Assembly: GCA_964554105.1 (NCBI GenBank)
Contig: CAZKNF010000039.1
Span: 1-32,504 of the forward strand
Direction of reading: 5' to 3'
Source of the DNA: CAZKNF01 sp964554105
GTDB taxonomy: Bacteria; Bacteroidota; Rhodothermia; Rhodothermales; VXPQ01
Length of the DNA stretch: 32,504 nt
Shown piece after piece: positions 17,139-24,663 of the stretch (positions within the stretch are counted from its first letter, which is position 1; every line of letters begins with the position of its first letter). Position numbers and translations under genes: made by a program. Below the pieces are notes generated by a model. It had not been told where the DNA came from and searched no databases. It saw only the letters and a list, made by a program, of their open reading frames with translations.

Positions 17139-18172
17139 TCGTCGAGGTGCGTTCGCACGAATTCATCGTCGTTGAGGTGGGGATATGCAGAATAGACGCG
17201 GTCGATTTCTTCGGATTGTCCGGGAGAGAGGACTTCATCCGGATTCAACGTGTGCCGTCCGGATAATAGGCCCTGCCGCCGCAGTACCTCGTGAATTCCG
17301 GGGATCGATCCTGCAAACGCGTTCTGAGGATCGAAAAACGCCGCGTTCGCATCCGTCACTTCCGCACCCCGCGTCAGCAGCCCGCGCGGGATGACGTCGT
17401 TCCTGCGCGCGGACTTAATTTCATCGAGCAACTCGACGGCCGTCCTGGTCCACACGGCCCAGTGGCCGAGGAGTCCGCCCGAGATTTCCAGGCGGGCGGA
17501 GGCGGATGAGTGGAAAGAAGAAAAGTCCGTCAGAAGATCCACGACGATGTTGTCATCATTTCCCGTGTACAGGGCAACGTCGCCCCGGCCGGTGTCCGCG
17601 ACGGCACGGACGACGTCGAGGGTTTGATAGCGGTCGAACGGAGCGATTTTGATAGCGACGAGCGCTTCTAGATCCGCCAGCTGGCGCCAGAAAGCGTAAT
17701 TCAGCACGCGCCCGCCGACAGCCGGCTGCAGGTAGAATCCAAAAACAGGAATGATCTCGGATACGGCACGGACGTGCTCTAGCAGGGCGTCGTCGGACGA
17801 GATGGGCCCGGCTGCCGGACTGACGAGGCCACAGTCGAAGCCGAGATCTCTTGCTAGCCGAGCCTCGCGCACGGCCTGATCCGTCGAACCGACGAGGCCT
17901 GCGATCATGATCGGGCGCTCGTTGCCCGCGCGGGCGTGTGCTTCCGCCTCCTCGGCAGCGAGTTCGAGCACCGGTCGATACAATCCGATCTTCGAATCGT
18001 GAATCGCGAACTGGGTTGTGTGCACCCCTACCGCAAGACCACCCGCACCCGCTGCGAGATAGTATCGCGAAAGGCCCCGCTGATGGCGCTCATCCAGATT
18101 CCGGTCGGCGTCGAGCGCGAGTGGATGCGCCGGAATGACGATGCCGGCGAGGAGTCGTTCGCGGAGATTCAC
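17126..18172 (-). CDS. Dihydrodipicolinate synthase (DapA)-family aldolase/dehydratase
   Basis: A 348-residue class I aldolase of the DapA/NAL family, longer than true DapA (about 290). The Schiff-base lysine is Lys175 in LVAIKIAPFD and the catalytic tyrosine is Tyr147 in FGFYLQP. Their spacing of 28 equals that in DapA (Tyr133/Lys161). The usual GTTGE loop is replaced by AGGLAVGVHTTQF, so the substrate is not simply aspartate semialdehyde; 2-keto-3-deoxy sugar acids are typical for such relatives. The start is a GTG at 18172 with no clear ribosome binding site. It lies between an SDR gene (102 nt upstream) and the NRAMP-like gene (13-nt overlap), consistent with cleavage or formation of a keto-deoxy sugar acid in the same pathway. 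Confidence 0.84.
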   Translation of the reverse strand: MNLRERLLAGIVIPAHPLALDADRNLDERHQRGLSRYYLAAGAGGLAVGVHTTQFAIHDSKIGLYRPVLELAAEEAEAHARAGNERPIMIAGLVGSTDQAVREARLARDLGFDCGLVSPAAGPISSDDALLEHVRAVSEIIPVFGFYLQPAVGGRVLNYAFWRQLADLEALVAIKIAPFDRYQTLDVVRAVADTGRGDVALYTGNDDNIVVDLLTDFSSFHSSASARLEISGGLLGHWAVWTRTAVELLDEIKSARRNDVIPRGLLTRGAEVTDANAAFFDPQNAFAGSIPGIHEVLRRQGLLSGRHTLNPDEVLSPGQSEEIDRVYSAYPHLNDDEFVRTHLDEWLS

Positions 18173-18274
18173 GTCGCAGATGCGGAAATTTGAACGGAGA
18201 ACTGTCGTTCGGTGCGGACGTCCATGATACGGCGGCGCGCGGTCCTGCGCAGATGGTACATGTGCCGAATGAAG

Positions 18275-19312
18275 CTAGAAACGACCGTCGCGTACACTGA
18301 ACTTTGTTGGTTTGCCGTGCGTCGGGGCACCCTCTTCCAGCCACCGTGCCACCAGCTCCACGATGGCGTCGACGGATATTCGAGGTGGACCGAGCAGGGC
18401 ATGGCATTTCTCCGCATTGCTCAGCAGCGCGGTGGATGCTTCGGTGCCTGTGAAAAGCGGCTGCCGCCCGAAGCGTTCGCCGAACTGGTCGGCCAGAGAC
18501 CGCACCGAGAGCACATCCGGACCGGTCATATTCAATATCTCGGCGGGCGACGCGCAGTGATCGAGCGCTCGAAGCGTATATGAATTCGCATCTCCCTGCC
18601 AGATAACGTTCACATATCCCATCTCCAGAGAAACAGGCTCGCCGTTGAAAACCTGCGTGGCAATGTCGAGGAGGACGCCATAACGTGCTTCCACGGCATA
18701 GTTTAGTCGGATAAGGCACATCGGCGTGCCGTTCTGCAGCGAAAAGTGCTGCAGCACGCGCTCGCGGCCGAGGCACGACTGGGCATATTCTCCGACCGGA
18801 TCCGGATCCTCATCCTCTCGCGCCCCTTTCGAGTCGACCGGCAGCTGCGGGTACACATTTCCTGTCGACAGGGCGACGATGCGTGCATCTCTGTACCGAT
18901 CAGCGACGCGCCCCGGAAGGTACGAATTGACCGCCCAGGTCTGCGCTTTCCTGTCGGATGCACCGAACTTCATTCCTACGAGGTATATTACGTTCGGACC
19001 GTCGGGAAGCTCAAGAAGATCGCGTTCGTCCATTAAATCGGCTGCCACGAGGCGCGCTCCGGTCTCCTCGATCTCTCGACGACTCGCATCATCGGAATAT
19101 CTTGAAACGGCGAACACGTCGACATCGTTACGGGCTTTCTCCAGCGAACGCATTAATCGCCGCACTAGAGTCGGACCCATTTTCCCGCCGGCGCCAAGAA
19201 TGACGACGTCTCCCGACAGCCGCTCTGCCAGCGCGATATCTTCCTCGTAGGGCGTCGAGAGGACGTCGCGCAATTCATCTTCATTCGATACGTCGAGGTC
19301 GATCGTGGGCAT
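18275..19312 (-). CDS. NAD-dependent epimerase/dehydratase-family SDR with altered active site
   Basis: A 345-residue extended-SDR protein with a ~35-residue acidic N-terminal extension before the nucleotide motif VILGAGGKMG (Gly40, Gly43, Gly46). The catalytic segment keeps a Ser/Thr region (IVALSTGNVYP) and a tyrosine (GEYAQSCLG). The Lys of YxxxK is a Cys, with the next basic residue an Arg seven positions after the Tyr. It is the first gene of the minus-strand operon and diverges from the haem-binding dehydrogenase gene. The family oxidises, epimerises or dehydrates sugars or sugar nucleotides; with the DapA-like enzyme it may act on a sugar acid. Whether it is catalytically normal is unclear. 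Confidence 0.8.
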   Translation of the reverse strand: MPTIDLDVSNEDELRDVLSTPYEEDIALAERLSGDVVILGAGGKMGPTLVRRLMRSLEKARNDVDVFAVSRYSDDASRREIEETGARLVAADLMDERDLLELPDGPNVIYLVGMKFGASDRKAQTWAVNSYLPGRVADRYRDARIVALSTGNVYPQLPVDSKGAREDEDPDPVGEYAQSCLGRERVLQHFSLQNGTPMCLIRLNYAVEARYGVLLDIATQVFNGEPVSLEMGYVNVIWQGDANSYTLRALDHCASPAEILNMTGPDVLSVRSLADQFGERFGRQPLFTGTEASTALLSNAEKCHALLGPPRISVDAIVELVARWLEEGAPTHGKPTKFSVRDGRF

Positions 19313-19420
19313 GCCCGCGCGGTATGTTGATTGTGGAAGCGGTGTTACATTGCGAAATCTCGAACGGCTCGAGAATATAAAAATCGAGCTGAAACTGCCA
19401 GATGGCTATATAGGAAGTCC
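19313..19420. promoter_or_regulatory. Divergent intergenic region, probable promoters
   Basis: These 108 nt separate the SDR operon (minus) from the haem-binding dehydrogenase gene (plus), so they should hold both promoters. A candidate plus-strand pair is TTGCGA followed at 18 nt by AATATA, spanning an imperfect inverted repeat built from CTCGA/TCGAG. The AGGAAG ribosome binding site at 19412-19417 supports the ATG at 19421. Confidence 0.35.
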
Positions 19421-22393
19421 ATGACGAACGGTGTACGACAATTCACAGCGGCTGCCTTCTATGTTGCGCCGATATTGACGCTGATGCTGGCGATCGTCGG
19501 CGGAAGTTCTCTCGACCTCCTCGATGACGGTCCGCCGTACGAGCCGGAAGACGCGCTCGCCACGTTCGAAATTGCGGACGGATATCGCGTCGAGCTCTTC
19601 GCGGCCGAGCCGCTCATCGAAGACCCGATCGCCATGGAGATCGACGAGTACGGGCGTGTGTACGTCGTTCAGGACCACGGATATCCACAAGATGCCGGCG
19701 GGGCGGGTACCATCCGCCAGCTTCGAGATCTGGATGGAGACGGAAGCATCGACACCAGCATCGTCTTCGCCGACAATTTAAGCAAGCCGAGGGGAGCCGT
19801 TTCCTGGCGCGGCGGATTGATCGTGACCGGCTCCCCAGACATCCTCTTTCTGCGAGATGTGGATGGAGACGGCGTGGCCGATGAGCGACGCGTGCTCGCG
19901 ACCGGTTTCTCGACCACGAATCCACAGCTGGGCGTCAACACGCCCATCTACGGGCTCGACAACTGGATCTACATGGCGCATCTGCACCCGGAAAGCCGTG
20001 TTCTGATCGGAGATGATTCGGTGGACGTCGCGAGGCGGAATCTGCGCTACCGACCCGATACGCAAGAAATGGAAGCGCTCTCGGGACGCAGCCAGTTCGG
20101 CCAGACGTTCGATCGTTTCGGTCGCCACCTGCTGACCATCAACAACAATCATATCTACCAGGAGATCATCGCCGCGCGCTATCTCGAGCGGAATCCGGAC
20201 CTCCTGCTTGCATCCGTACACGAGACGATATCAGATCACGGAGAGGCCGCCGAAGTGTTTCCGATCACGGAAGACCCCGACTATGAGCTTTTCACAGATG
20301 TAGGCGTGATCACGTCCGCCTGCGGGATCACGACCTATCTCGGAGGGGCATTCGACCCGCCCTATGAAGGCGCGACCTTCGTGGCCGAACCCGTCCACAA
20401 TCTGGTTCATGCCGATCGTCTCGTATCGAATGGCGTAGCCCTGCGCGCCGAACGCATCGAGGAGAGGAGCGAGTTTCTGGCGTCGACAGATCGCTGGTTT
20501 CGGCCGGTGAACTCCTATGTCGGGCCGGACGGTGCGCTCTATATAGTCGACTATTACCGAGAGATTGTCGAGCAGCCGAAGTTTATCGCGCAGGAGAAGC
20601 TCGACGAAGGACGAATTTATAATGGGGCGGATCGCGGGAGGATTTACCGGATCGTGCCTGACGAGGGGCTGGAGGCGGGGTGGCTCGATCAGCTGAATCT
20701 CGCTGATGCCGAAACCGCGGAGCTCGTCGATCTGCTCGCGAGCGAAAACATCTGGTCACGCCGTACGGCGCAGCGCCTCCTCGTCACTGAGCAGCATGCG
20801 GAAGCGGCAGGCGACCTCGAACGTCTGGCGGCGGCTGGGAGTACGGCCGAAGCGCGCATTCATGCGCTGTATACGCTGGAGGGTCTCGGGCTTCTAGAAG
20901 ATGCGCCGATTCGACGAGCAGTTCGCGATAGACATCCCGCCGTACGCGAGCACGGCGTGGTATTGGCCGAACCAAGACTTGACGAGTCCTTGACGGCGGA
21001 CATCATCGTGCTCAAAGATGATCCGGATATGCGGGTGCGGTATCAGGTGCTCCTCACGCTGGGAGAAATAGACGCGCCCGAGGTTGCCGCGGCACAGCGG
21101 TCGATCCTGATGCGCGATATCGAAAACGAATGGATGCAGGTGGCTGCACTCACGGCGCGCGGTCTCGATCCGTGGGAAGAGATGCAGGAGTTCGTTGATG
21201 TCGATGAGAATGGGGCCTCCGAAGCAGTCCGCATGTTCGTGCGACGTCTGGCTTCGATGACCGCCAGGCGAGGCACACATCTCGACGCGGCTGTTCGGCG
21301 AGCCGTCGGATCGGATGCCCCCGACTGGTGGCGCGCTGCCGTACTCGAGGGTGTTGCCGAGGCATTCGATCCGGGCGACGCACCCGAAATTGACCGGAGC
21401 GGGCTGGTCTCGCTGGCTCTGGAGGTTGATCAGGCGGATGTTGCAAGTGCAGCGATGTCTCTACTCAGCGTCGCAGGGTTTCCGGAAGGTTCTGAGGCCG
21501 ATGCGCTCCTTCGCCGCCAGCGACAGGTCCTCGTCGACAGCACGGCGTCGGAACAGGCGCGCGTCCAAGCGATCAACGTCATCGCGGGTGCGGATCTCGA
21601 AGGCGCACCGTTTACACTCGACGAAATGTTGGATCCGAGCGTGCCGGCGACCGTGCAGTCGGAGGCGATTCGGCTTCTCGCGCGCCACGACGCGGAGCTG
21701 GGGCCCAAGCTGCTCGAGCGCTGGAATGAGATGACGCCGCTGGTCCGAACTGCGGCTTCTCAGGCGCTGGCGCAAGATTCTGCCCGCATCGCGCTCGTGC
21801 TCGACGAGGTGGAGGCGGGTGCACTCAGACCCGATGCGATCGCGTGGGACGCCAGGTCGCAGATGATGCTGCATCCCGATTCGACGCTGCGACACCGCGC
21901 CCGCCGCCTCCTGCCGGATCAGATCCGAATCTCAGACGACACGCTCGACGAGTATGAACAGGCAGTGGGGATGACCGGCGATCCCGAACGGGGGGCGCAG
22001 GTTTTTGACCGGGCGTGTGCGATCTGTCATCAGATGCATGGAGAGGACGGCGTACTCTTCGGGCCCGACCTCGGAACGATTCAAGGACGCCGCCCGGAAT
22101 TCATCCTGGCCGACATTCTGCAGCCGGACCGGGAAATTGTCTCCGGCTATGAGCAGTGGACGATCGAACTGCACGACGGAGAGCGGCTCGCCGGCGTGAT
22201 CGGCGAAGAGACCCCGACGGCCGTGACGATTCGGATGCCCGGCGGCATCGAGCGTACGATTCCACGCAGCTCTATTTCATCTATGGCGGCCGTGAACCGG
22301 TCCGCAATGCCGCCCGGACTTGAGGCGCAGATTTCGGTAGAGGAGATGGCCGATCTTCTGGCATTCCTCCGGGGTCGCGGCCGGGTCGAATAG
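19421..22393 (+). CDS. PVC-type haem-binding membrane-bound dehydrogenase (beta-propeller, HEAT repeats, cytochrome c)
   Basis: A 990-residue exported protein. A hydrophobic N-terminal segment (AAAFYVAPILTLMLAIVGG) is followed by a beta-propeller sugar-dehydrogenase-like domain starting GYRVELFAAEPLIEDPIAMEID and reaching about residue 420 (GRIYRIVPD). Alpha-helical HEAT-like repeats cover ~425-820. The C-terminal cytochrome c domain has CAICH (Cys866, Cys869, His870) and a later AMPPG segment that could supply the axial Met. Such proteins are common in Planctomycetota, Verrucomicrobiota and some Bacteroidota and are thought to oxidise sugars in the periplasm and pass electrons to cytochromes. 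ATG 19421 is preferred because of AGGAAG just upstream and the signal it creates. It diverges from the sugar-acid operon, so it may supply oxidised sugar to it. Its substrate is unknown. Confidence 0.88.
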   Translation: MTNGVRQFTAAAFYVAPILTLMLAIVGGSSLDLLDDGPPYEPEDALATFEIADGYRVELFAAEPLIEDPIAMEIDEYGRVYVVQDHGYPQDAGGAGTIRQLRDLDGDGSIDTSIVFADNLSKPRGAVSWRGGLIVTGSPDILFLRDVDGDGVADERRVLATGFSTTNPQLGVNTPIYGLDNWIYMAHLHPESRVLIGDDSVDVARRNLRYRPDTQEMEALSGRSQFGQTFDRFGRHLLTINNNHIYQEIIAARYLERNPDLLLASVHETISDHGEAAEVFPITEDPDYELFTDVGVITSACGITTYLGGAFDPPYEGATFVAEPVHNLVHADRLVSNGVALRAERIEERSEFLASTDRWFRPVNSYVGPDGALYIVDYYREIVEQPKFIAQEKLDEGRIYNGADRGRIYRIVPDEGLEAGWLDQLNLADAETAELVDLLASENIWSRRTAQRLLVTEQHAEAAGDLERLAAAGSTAEARIHALYTLEGLGLLEDAPIRRAVRDRHPAVREHGVVLAEPRLDESLTADIIVLKDDPDMRVRYQVLLTLGEIDAPEVAAAQRSILMRDIENEWMQVAALTARGLDPWEEMQEFVDVDENGASEAVRMFVRRLASMTARRGTHLDAAVRRAVGSDAPDWWRAAVLEGVAEAFDPGDAPEIDRSGLVSLALEVDQADVASAAMSLLSVAGFPEGSEADALLRRQRQVLVDSTASEQARVQAINVIAGADLEGAPFTLDEMLDPSVPATVQSEAIRLLARHDAELGPKLLERWNEMTPLVRTAASQALAQDSARIALVLDEVEAGALRPDAIAWDARSQMMLHPDSTLRHRARRLLPDQIRISDDTLDEYEQAVGMTGDPERGAQVFDRACAICHQMHGEDGVLFGPDLGTIQGRRPEFILADILQPDREIVSGYEQWTIELHDGERLAGVIGEETPTAVTIRMPGGIERTIPRSSISSMAAVNRSAMPPGLEAQISVEEMADLLAFLRGRGRVE

Positions 22394-22459
22394 CGCCCCC
22401 GATCCACATGCTTTCGGTGAAGTGAATGCGGATGTGGCGGAGGCGAAGTGGCGGTGATA

Positions 22460-23218
22460 TCACCAGGGAGATGCTTCGAGAAGCCATCTCGTTGCGAACG
22501 CCGCCGCCAATCCCCACAGAAAGCTGATGAGCGTTCCGATGATGATGTACTCGGCTTCCATTCGGTGGGATCGATCCTTTACTTCGCCGATCCGCAGGAT
22601 GGATTTGGCGGCGATGAGAAAGCCGACGGCCGATAGCTGATTGGCCAGCACAAAGAGAAGGATCAGCGCCCGCTCGAGCTGGCCGATACGCCGGCCACCC
22701 TGCTCGAATCCGTATCGCGGTATGATGGGCTCGGTTCGCACCTCATCCATTGCCCGCATCTGCAGGAGGAACGGGTCCACGGCCTTGCCGACCACGATGG
22801 CGCCGCCGCTGATCGCCACGATAACGCCCGATAGGAACGCAAGTACGATGTAAAAACTCTCGCCGAAGTAGGTCGCCCATAGTGTTGATGCACCATCCAG
22901 AGCCGGCGCCGCCGCCAGTGCTGCGATGACGAGGATGTGTGCAAGTTGATCCGCGCTGAACGCGGTCAAATCGTCTCGGCCGATCCGGATCTTCGTGTAG
23001 TCGATGGCCAGGTGCGAAGCAAATATGACCACCGCAGGCAGCCATGCGCCCGGAATTCCTAGCAGTAGGTAGCTGAGCGCAGTTACGATCAGAATATGCT
23101 TCAGGAGGACTCCGATCCGGTGCTTGCTTGCGACATCTTCGTCTGTCTGGATGACGAAATCCGCCAGCAGGTGGGCCGTCAGCAGCGGGAGAAATGCGGG
23201 CCAGAAGTGAATCGGCAT
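22460..23218 (-). CDS. DUF3307 membrane protein
   Basis: A 252-residue integral membrane protein with the DUF3307 start FLPLLTAHLLADFVIQTDEDVASKH and ASHLAIDYTKI, then about three more membrane segments (AHILVIAALAAAPAL, FYIVLAFLSGVIVAISGGAIVVGKA, LERALILLFVLANQLSAVGF). The His/Asp residues at the membrane surface (HLLADFVIQTD, HLAIDYTK) are conserved-looking. Function is unknown. It starts 18 nt after the SatD-family gene and should be cotranscribed with it; this pairing of SatD with DUF3307 recurs in other bacteria as far as I recall. A perfect palindrome, GGTGATATCACC, lies over its stop codon at 22453-22464. Confidence 0.85.
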   Translation of the reverse strand: MPIHFWPAFLPLLTAHLLADFVIQTDEDVASKHRIGVLLKHILIVTALSYLLLGIPGAWLPAVVIFASHLAIDYTKIRIGRDDLTAFSADQLAHILVIAALAAAPALDGASTLWATYFGESFYIVLAFLSGVIVAISGGAIVVGKAVDPFLLQMRAMDEVRTEPIIPRYGFEQGGRRIGQLERALILLFVLANQLSAVGFLIAAKSILRIGEVKDRSHRMEAEYIIIGTLISFLWGLAAAFATRWLLEASPW

Positions 23219-23236
23219 GTTGGATAACGTGTATTC

Positions 23237-23947
23237 TTACGCGGCGTTCTGCGGCGATCCGCCGGCTTCGCTCGACTGCCGGACGATTTTTTCGAAATAG
23301 ACCACGGCTTCACGTACGGCACTCCATCCTGCGCTATCGAGATGTTGGGCAATCGCCTGCTGCGTGACGGGAGCAGGCTGCCACTCTCGGCCGATCTCCT
23401 CCTGCGTCAGGTCGCGCAGAGCTCCCGTGGCAGCCAGCGCTTGCTTCGCCGTCCAATTTTCGGTCATTGCATCGATGAGCGTCACAATCGTGGGAAGCGC
23501 CCTGCATTCGCAGATCGTTGTCGCGTCGTCGACTCCGATAGCCAACCGCCGGTCGCGGTCCATCTCTTCAAGCGCTCGGCCGGAAAGCCGGAACGCTGTG
23601 CCGTCGCCTTCCGAGACGGATTCCTCAGGCAAGAAATCCACGGGCCCGATACCAATTGCTATGCGGGATGCGAGCCGTTCAGTTGTGCTCATCAAACGCA
23701 AGAGACCCTGGAGATACAGGCTGACGCGGAGGGCAGCAGGAGCATGCGTCAGTGCGAGCTGCCAGCTGTCCCCTCGAAACACGTCGATGGGATAGGCTCC
23801 GGCATCGCCGAAGTGCTCTCGCACGCGATCCCCGGCTGTTCGCAGCATGTCGGGGAGGTGGGAGCGCAGCTCCCGGGAGAGGCTGGACGAAGAGATCATG
23901 TCGCCGGTCAGTATGGCGACCGCCCCCGTTCCCTGATCCTCGGCCAT
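23237..23947 (-). CDS. SatD-family protein, cyclase-like N-domain plus C-terminal HTH
   Basis: A 236-residue soluble protein of the SatD family, whose function is not established. The first ~145 residues have a layout like class III nucleotide cyclases: AILTGDMISSS (Asp15), FRGDSWQLAL (Asp60) and RIAIGIG near residue 100. This likeness is my reading, not a known assignment. Residues ~176-215 look like a helix-turn-helix (DLTQEEIGREW then TQQAIAQHLDSAGWSAVREAV). ATG 23947 is chosen because GGAGAG lies about nine bases upstream; a TTG further up (24016) would place the start close to the operators. It heads an operon with DUF3307 and is preceded by three phased palindromes, so it may be an autoregulator. 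Confidence 0.82.
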   Translation of the reverse strand: MAEDQGTGAVAILTGDMISSSSLSRELRSHLPDMLRTAGDRVREHFGDAGAYPIDVFRGDSWQLALTHAPAALRVSLYLQGLLRLMSTTERLASRIAIGIGPVDFLPEESVSEGDGTAFRLSGRALEEMDRDRRLAIGVDDATTICECRALPTIVTLIDAMTENWTAKQALAATGALRDLTQEEIGREWQPAPVTQQAIAQHLDSAGWSAVREAVVYFEKIVRQSSEAGGSPQNAA

Positions 23948-24033
23948 GATGCGCTTCTCTCCGGAGCCTGTGTGACAAGCGCCAGTGGTTGTATCAACGA
24001 CGTACAACTGCTTCAACCTGCTCGGTTTAAACT

Positions 24034-24051
24034 ACAAGTCTATAGGCTTGT
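24034..24051. promoter_or_regulatory. Operator-like palindrome A upstream of satD
   Basis: ACAAGTCTATAGGCTTGT: 18 bp with arms ACAAG/CTTGT and a palindromic CTATAG core, mismatched only at positions 6/13. It is the copy nearest to the SatD-family start and overlaps the -10-like box TATAGA on the minus strand (24039-24044). Confidence 0.8.
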
Positions 24052-24066
24052 TTCTAGGGATAACAA
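24039..24066 (-). promoter_or_regulatory. Candidate satD promoter embedded in the operators
   Basis: Read on the minus strand: TTGTTA (24061-24066), a 16-nt spacer, then TATAGA (24039-24044). The -35 box falls in palindrome B and the -10 box in palindrome A. The same layout recurs one period upstream (TTGTTG at 24090-24095, TTATGA at 24068-24073). Bacteroidota often use other promoter motifs, so this is tentative. Confidence 0.4.
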
Positions 24067-24080
24067 GTCATAAGGCTTGT
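24063..24080. promoter_or_regulatory. Operator-like palindrome B upstream of satD
   Basis: ACAAGTCATAAGGCTTGT: same arms as copy A with a slightly less symmetric core. It begins exactly 29 bp after the start of copy A and is separated from it by 11 nt. Confidence 0.8.
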
Positions 24081-24091
24081 ACTACTGGCCA

Positions 24092-24109
24092 ACAAGTTAT
24101 ATACCTTGT
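24092..24109. promoter_or_regulatory. Operator-like palindrome C upstream of satD
   Basis: ACAAGTTATATACCTTGT: same arms with a palindromic TATATA core. It begins exactly 29 bp after copy B. Its last base is the first base of the Dabb gene's stop codon, so the array fills the whole Dabb-satD intergenic space. Confidence 0.8.
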
Positions 24110-24432
24110 TATCCGGCCTCCCGCGCCGGCCCTGTAGTGTCGACATCGTAGATCTTTACGTCTGCCCAGAACGATGCACACGTATCGCGGAAAGCGTCGT
24201 GAGTCGGATGGACCTGGTAGGCGTCGTGGCCGCCTCGATCATCGAAAATCACGAGAAGGGCATGCGTATAGCTCTTGTCGATTATCGGCCGGTTCGTGTC
24301 GGCGGGGGTGCCGACGTAACCATGCCGGACGGAATCGATGGTGGTGAGGCTATTCACCCCATCCATGAAGATCTGAAGATCATCGTCGGTGAGATCCTCG
24401 CGGAGTCGAAAGTAAACGCTGTGGAGAAACAT
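24109..24432 (-). CDS. Dabb-family (stress-responsive alpha/beta barrel) protein
   Basis: A 107-residue protein with the Dabb-family pattern: FLHSVYFRLREDLTDDD at the start, VRHGYVGTPADTNRPIIDKSYTHALLVIFDD in the middle, and HDAYQVHPTHDAFRDTC near the end. These are small dimeric ferredoxin-like barrels of varied or unknown function, often next to sugar enzymes in Bacteroidota and Planctomycetota. It lies upstream of satD on the same strand, 161 nt away from its ATG, and the operators sit between them, so it is probably transcribed separately. It diverges from the Tat-exported isomerase-like gene. Confidence 0.86.
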   Translation of the reverse strand: MFLHSVYFRLREDLTDDDLQIFMDGVNSLTTIDSVRHGYVGTPADTNRPIIDKSYTHALLVIFDDRGGHDAYQVHPTHDAFRDTCASFWADVKIYDVDTTGPAREAG

Positions 24433-24663
24433 GCAGCCTGGGATTATTGACGTACTCTGACGTGCCGGAATATACGTTTCCGCCCGGCTCTGTTGGGGGA
24501 TTGCGAAAACGCGCCCATATTATTGCCGCTAGATGCCTAATTTCAAGCTGCGCACAAGATGAGCCGGAGTGCGCCGAACCATGCGCGCCCGACAGACACC
24601 ATAGGCGGCGCAGTTCGGAAGCATTCTCGTATGCAGCAGAACCACGCCAAGACCGGTAACAGC

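Noticed and set aside
22453..22464. Perfect 12-bp palindrome GGTGATATCACC at the DUF3307 stop
   Set aside because: Short, single copy and partly coding; it could be chance, and there is no T-run to make it a terminator.
24016..24016. TTG start for the SatD-family gene at this position
   Set aside because: The added 23 residues match nothing in the family, and a GGAGAG ribosome binding site supports the ATG at 23947.
24034..24109. Possible CRISPR-like or iteron array
   Set aside because: Only three copies, each an 18-bp palindrome with 11-nt spacers, located directly before a gene; operator sites explain this better, and no Cas or Rep gene is present.
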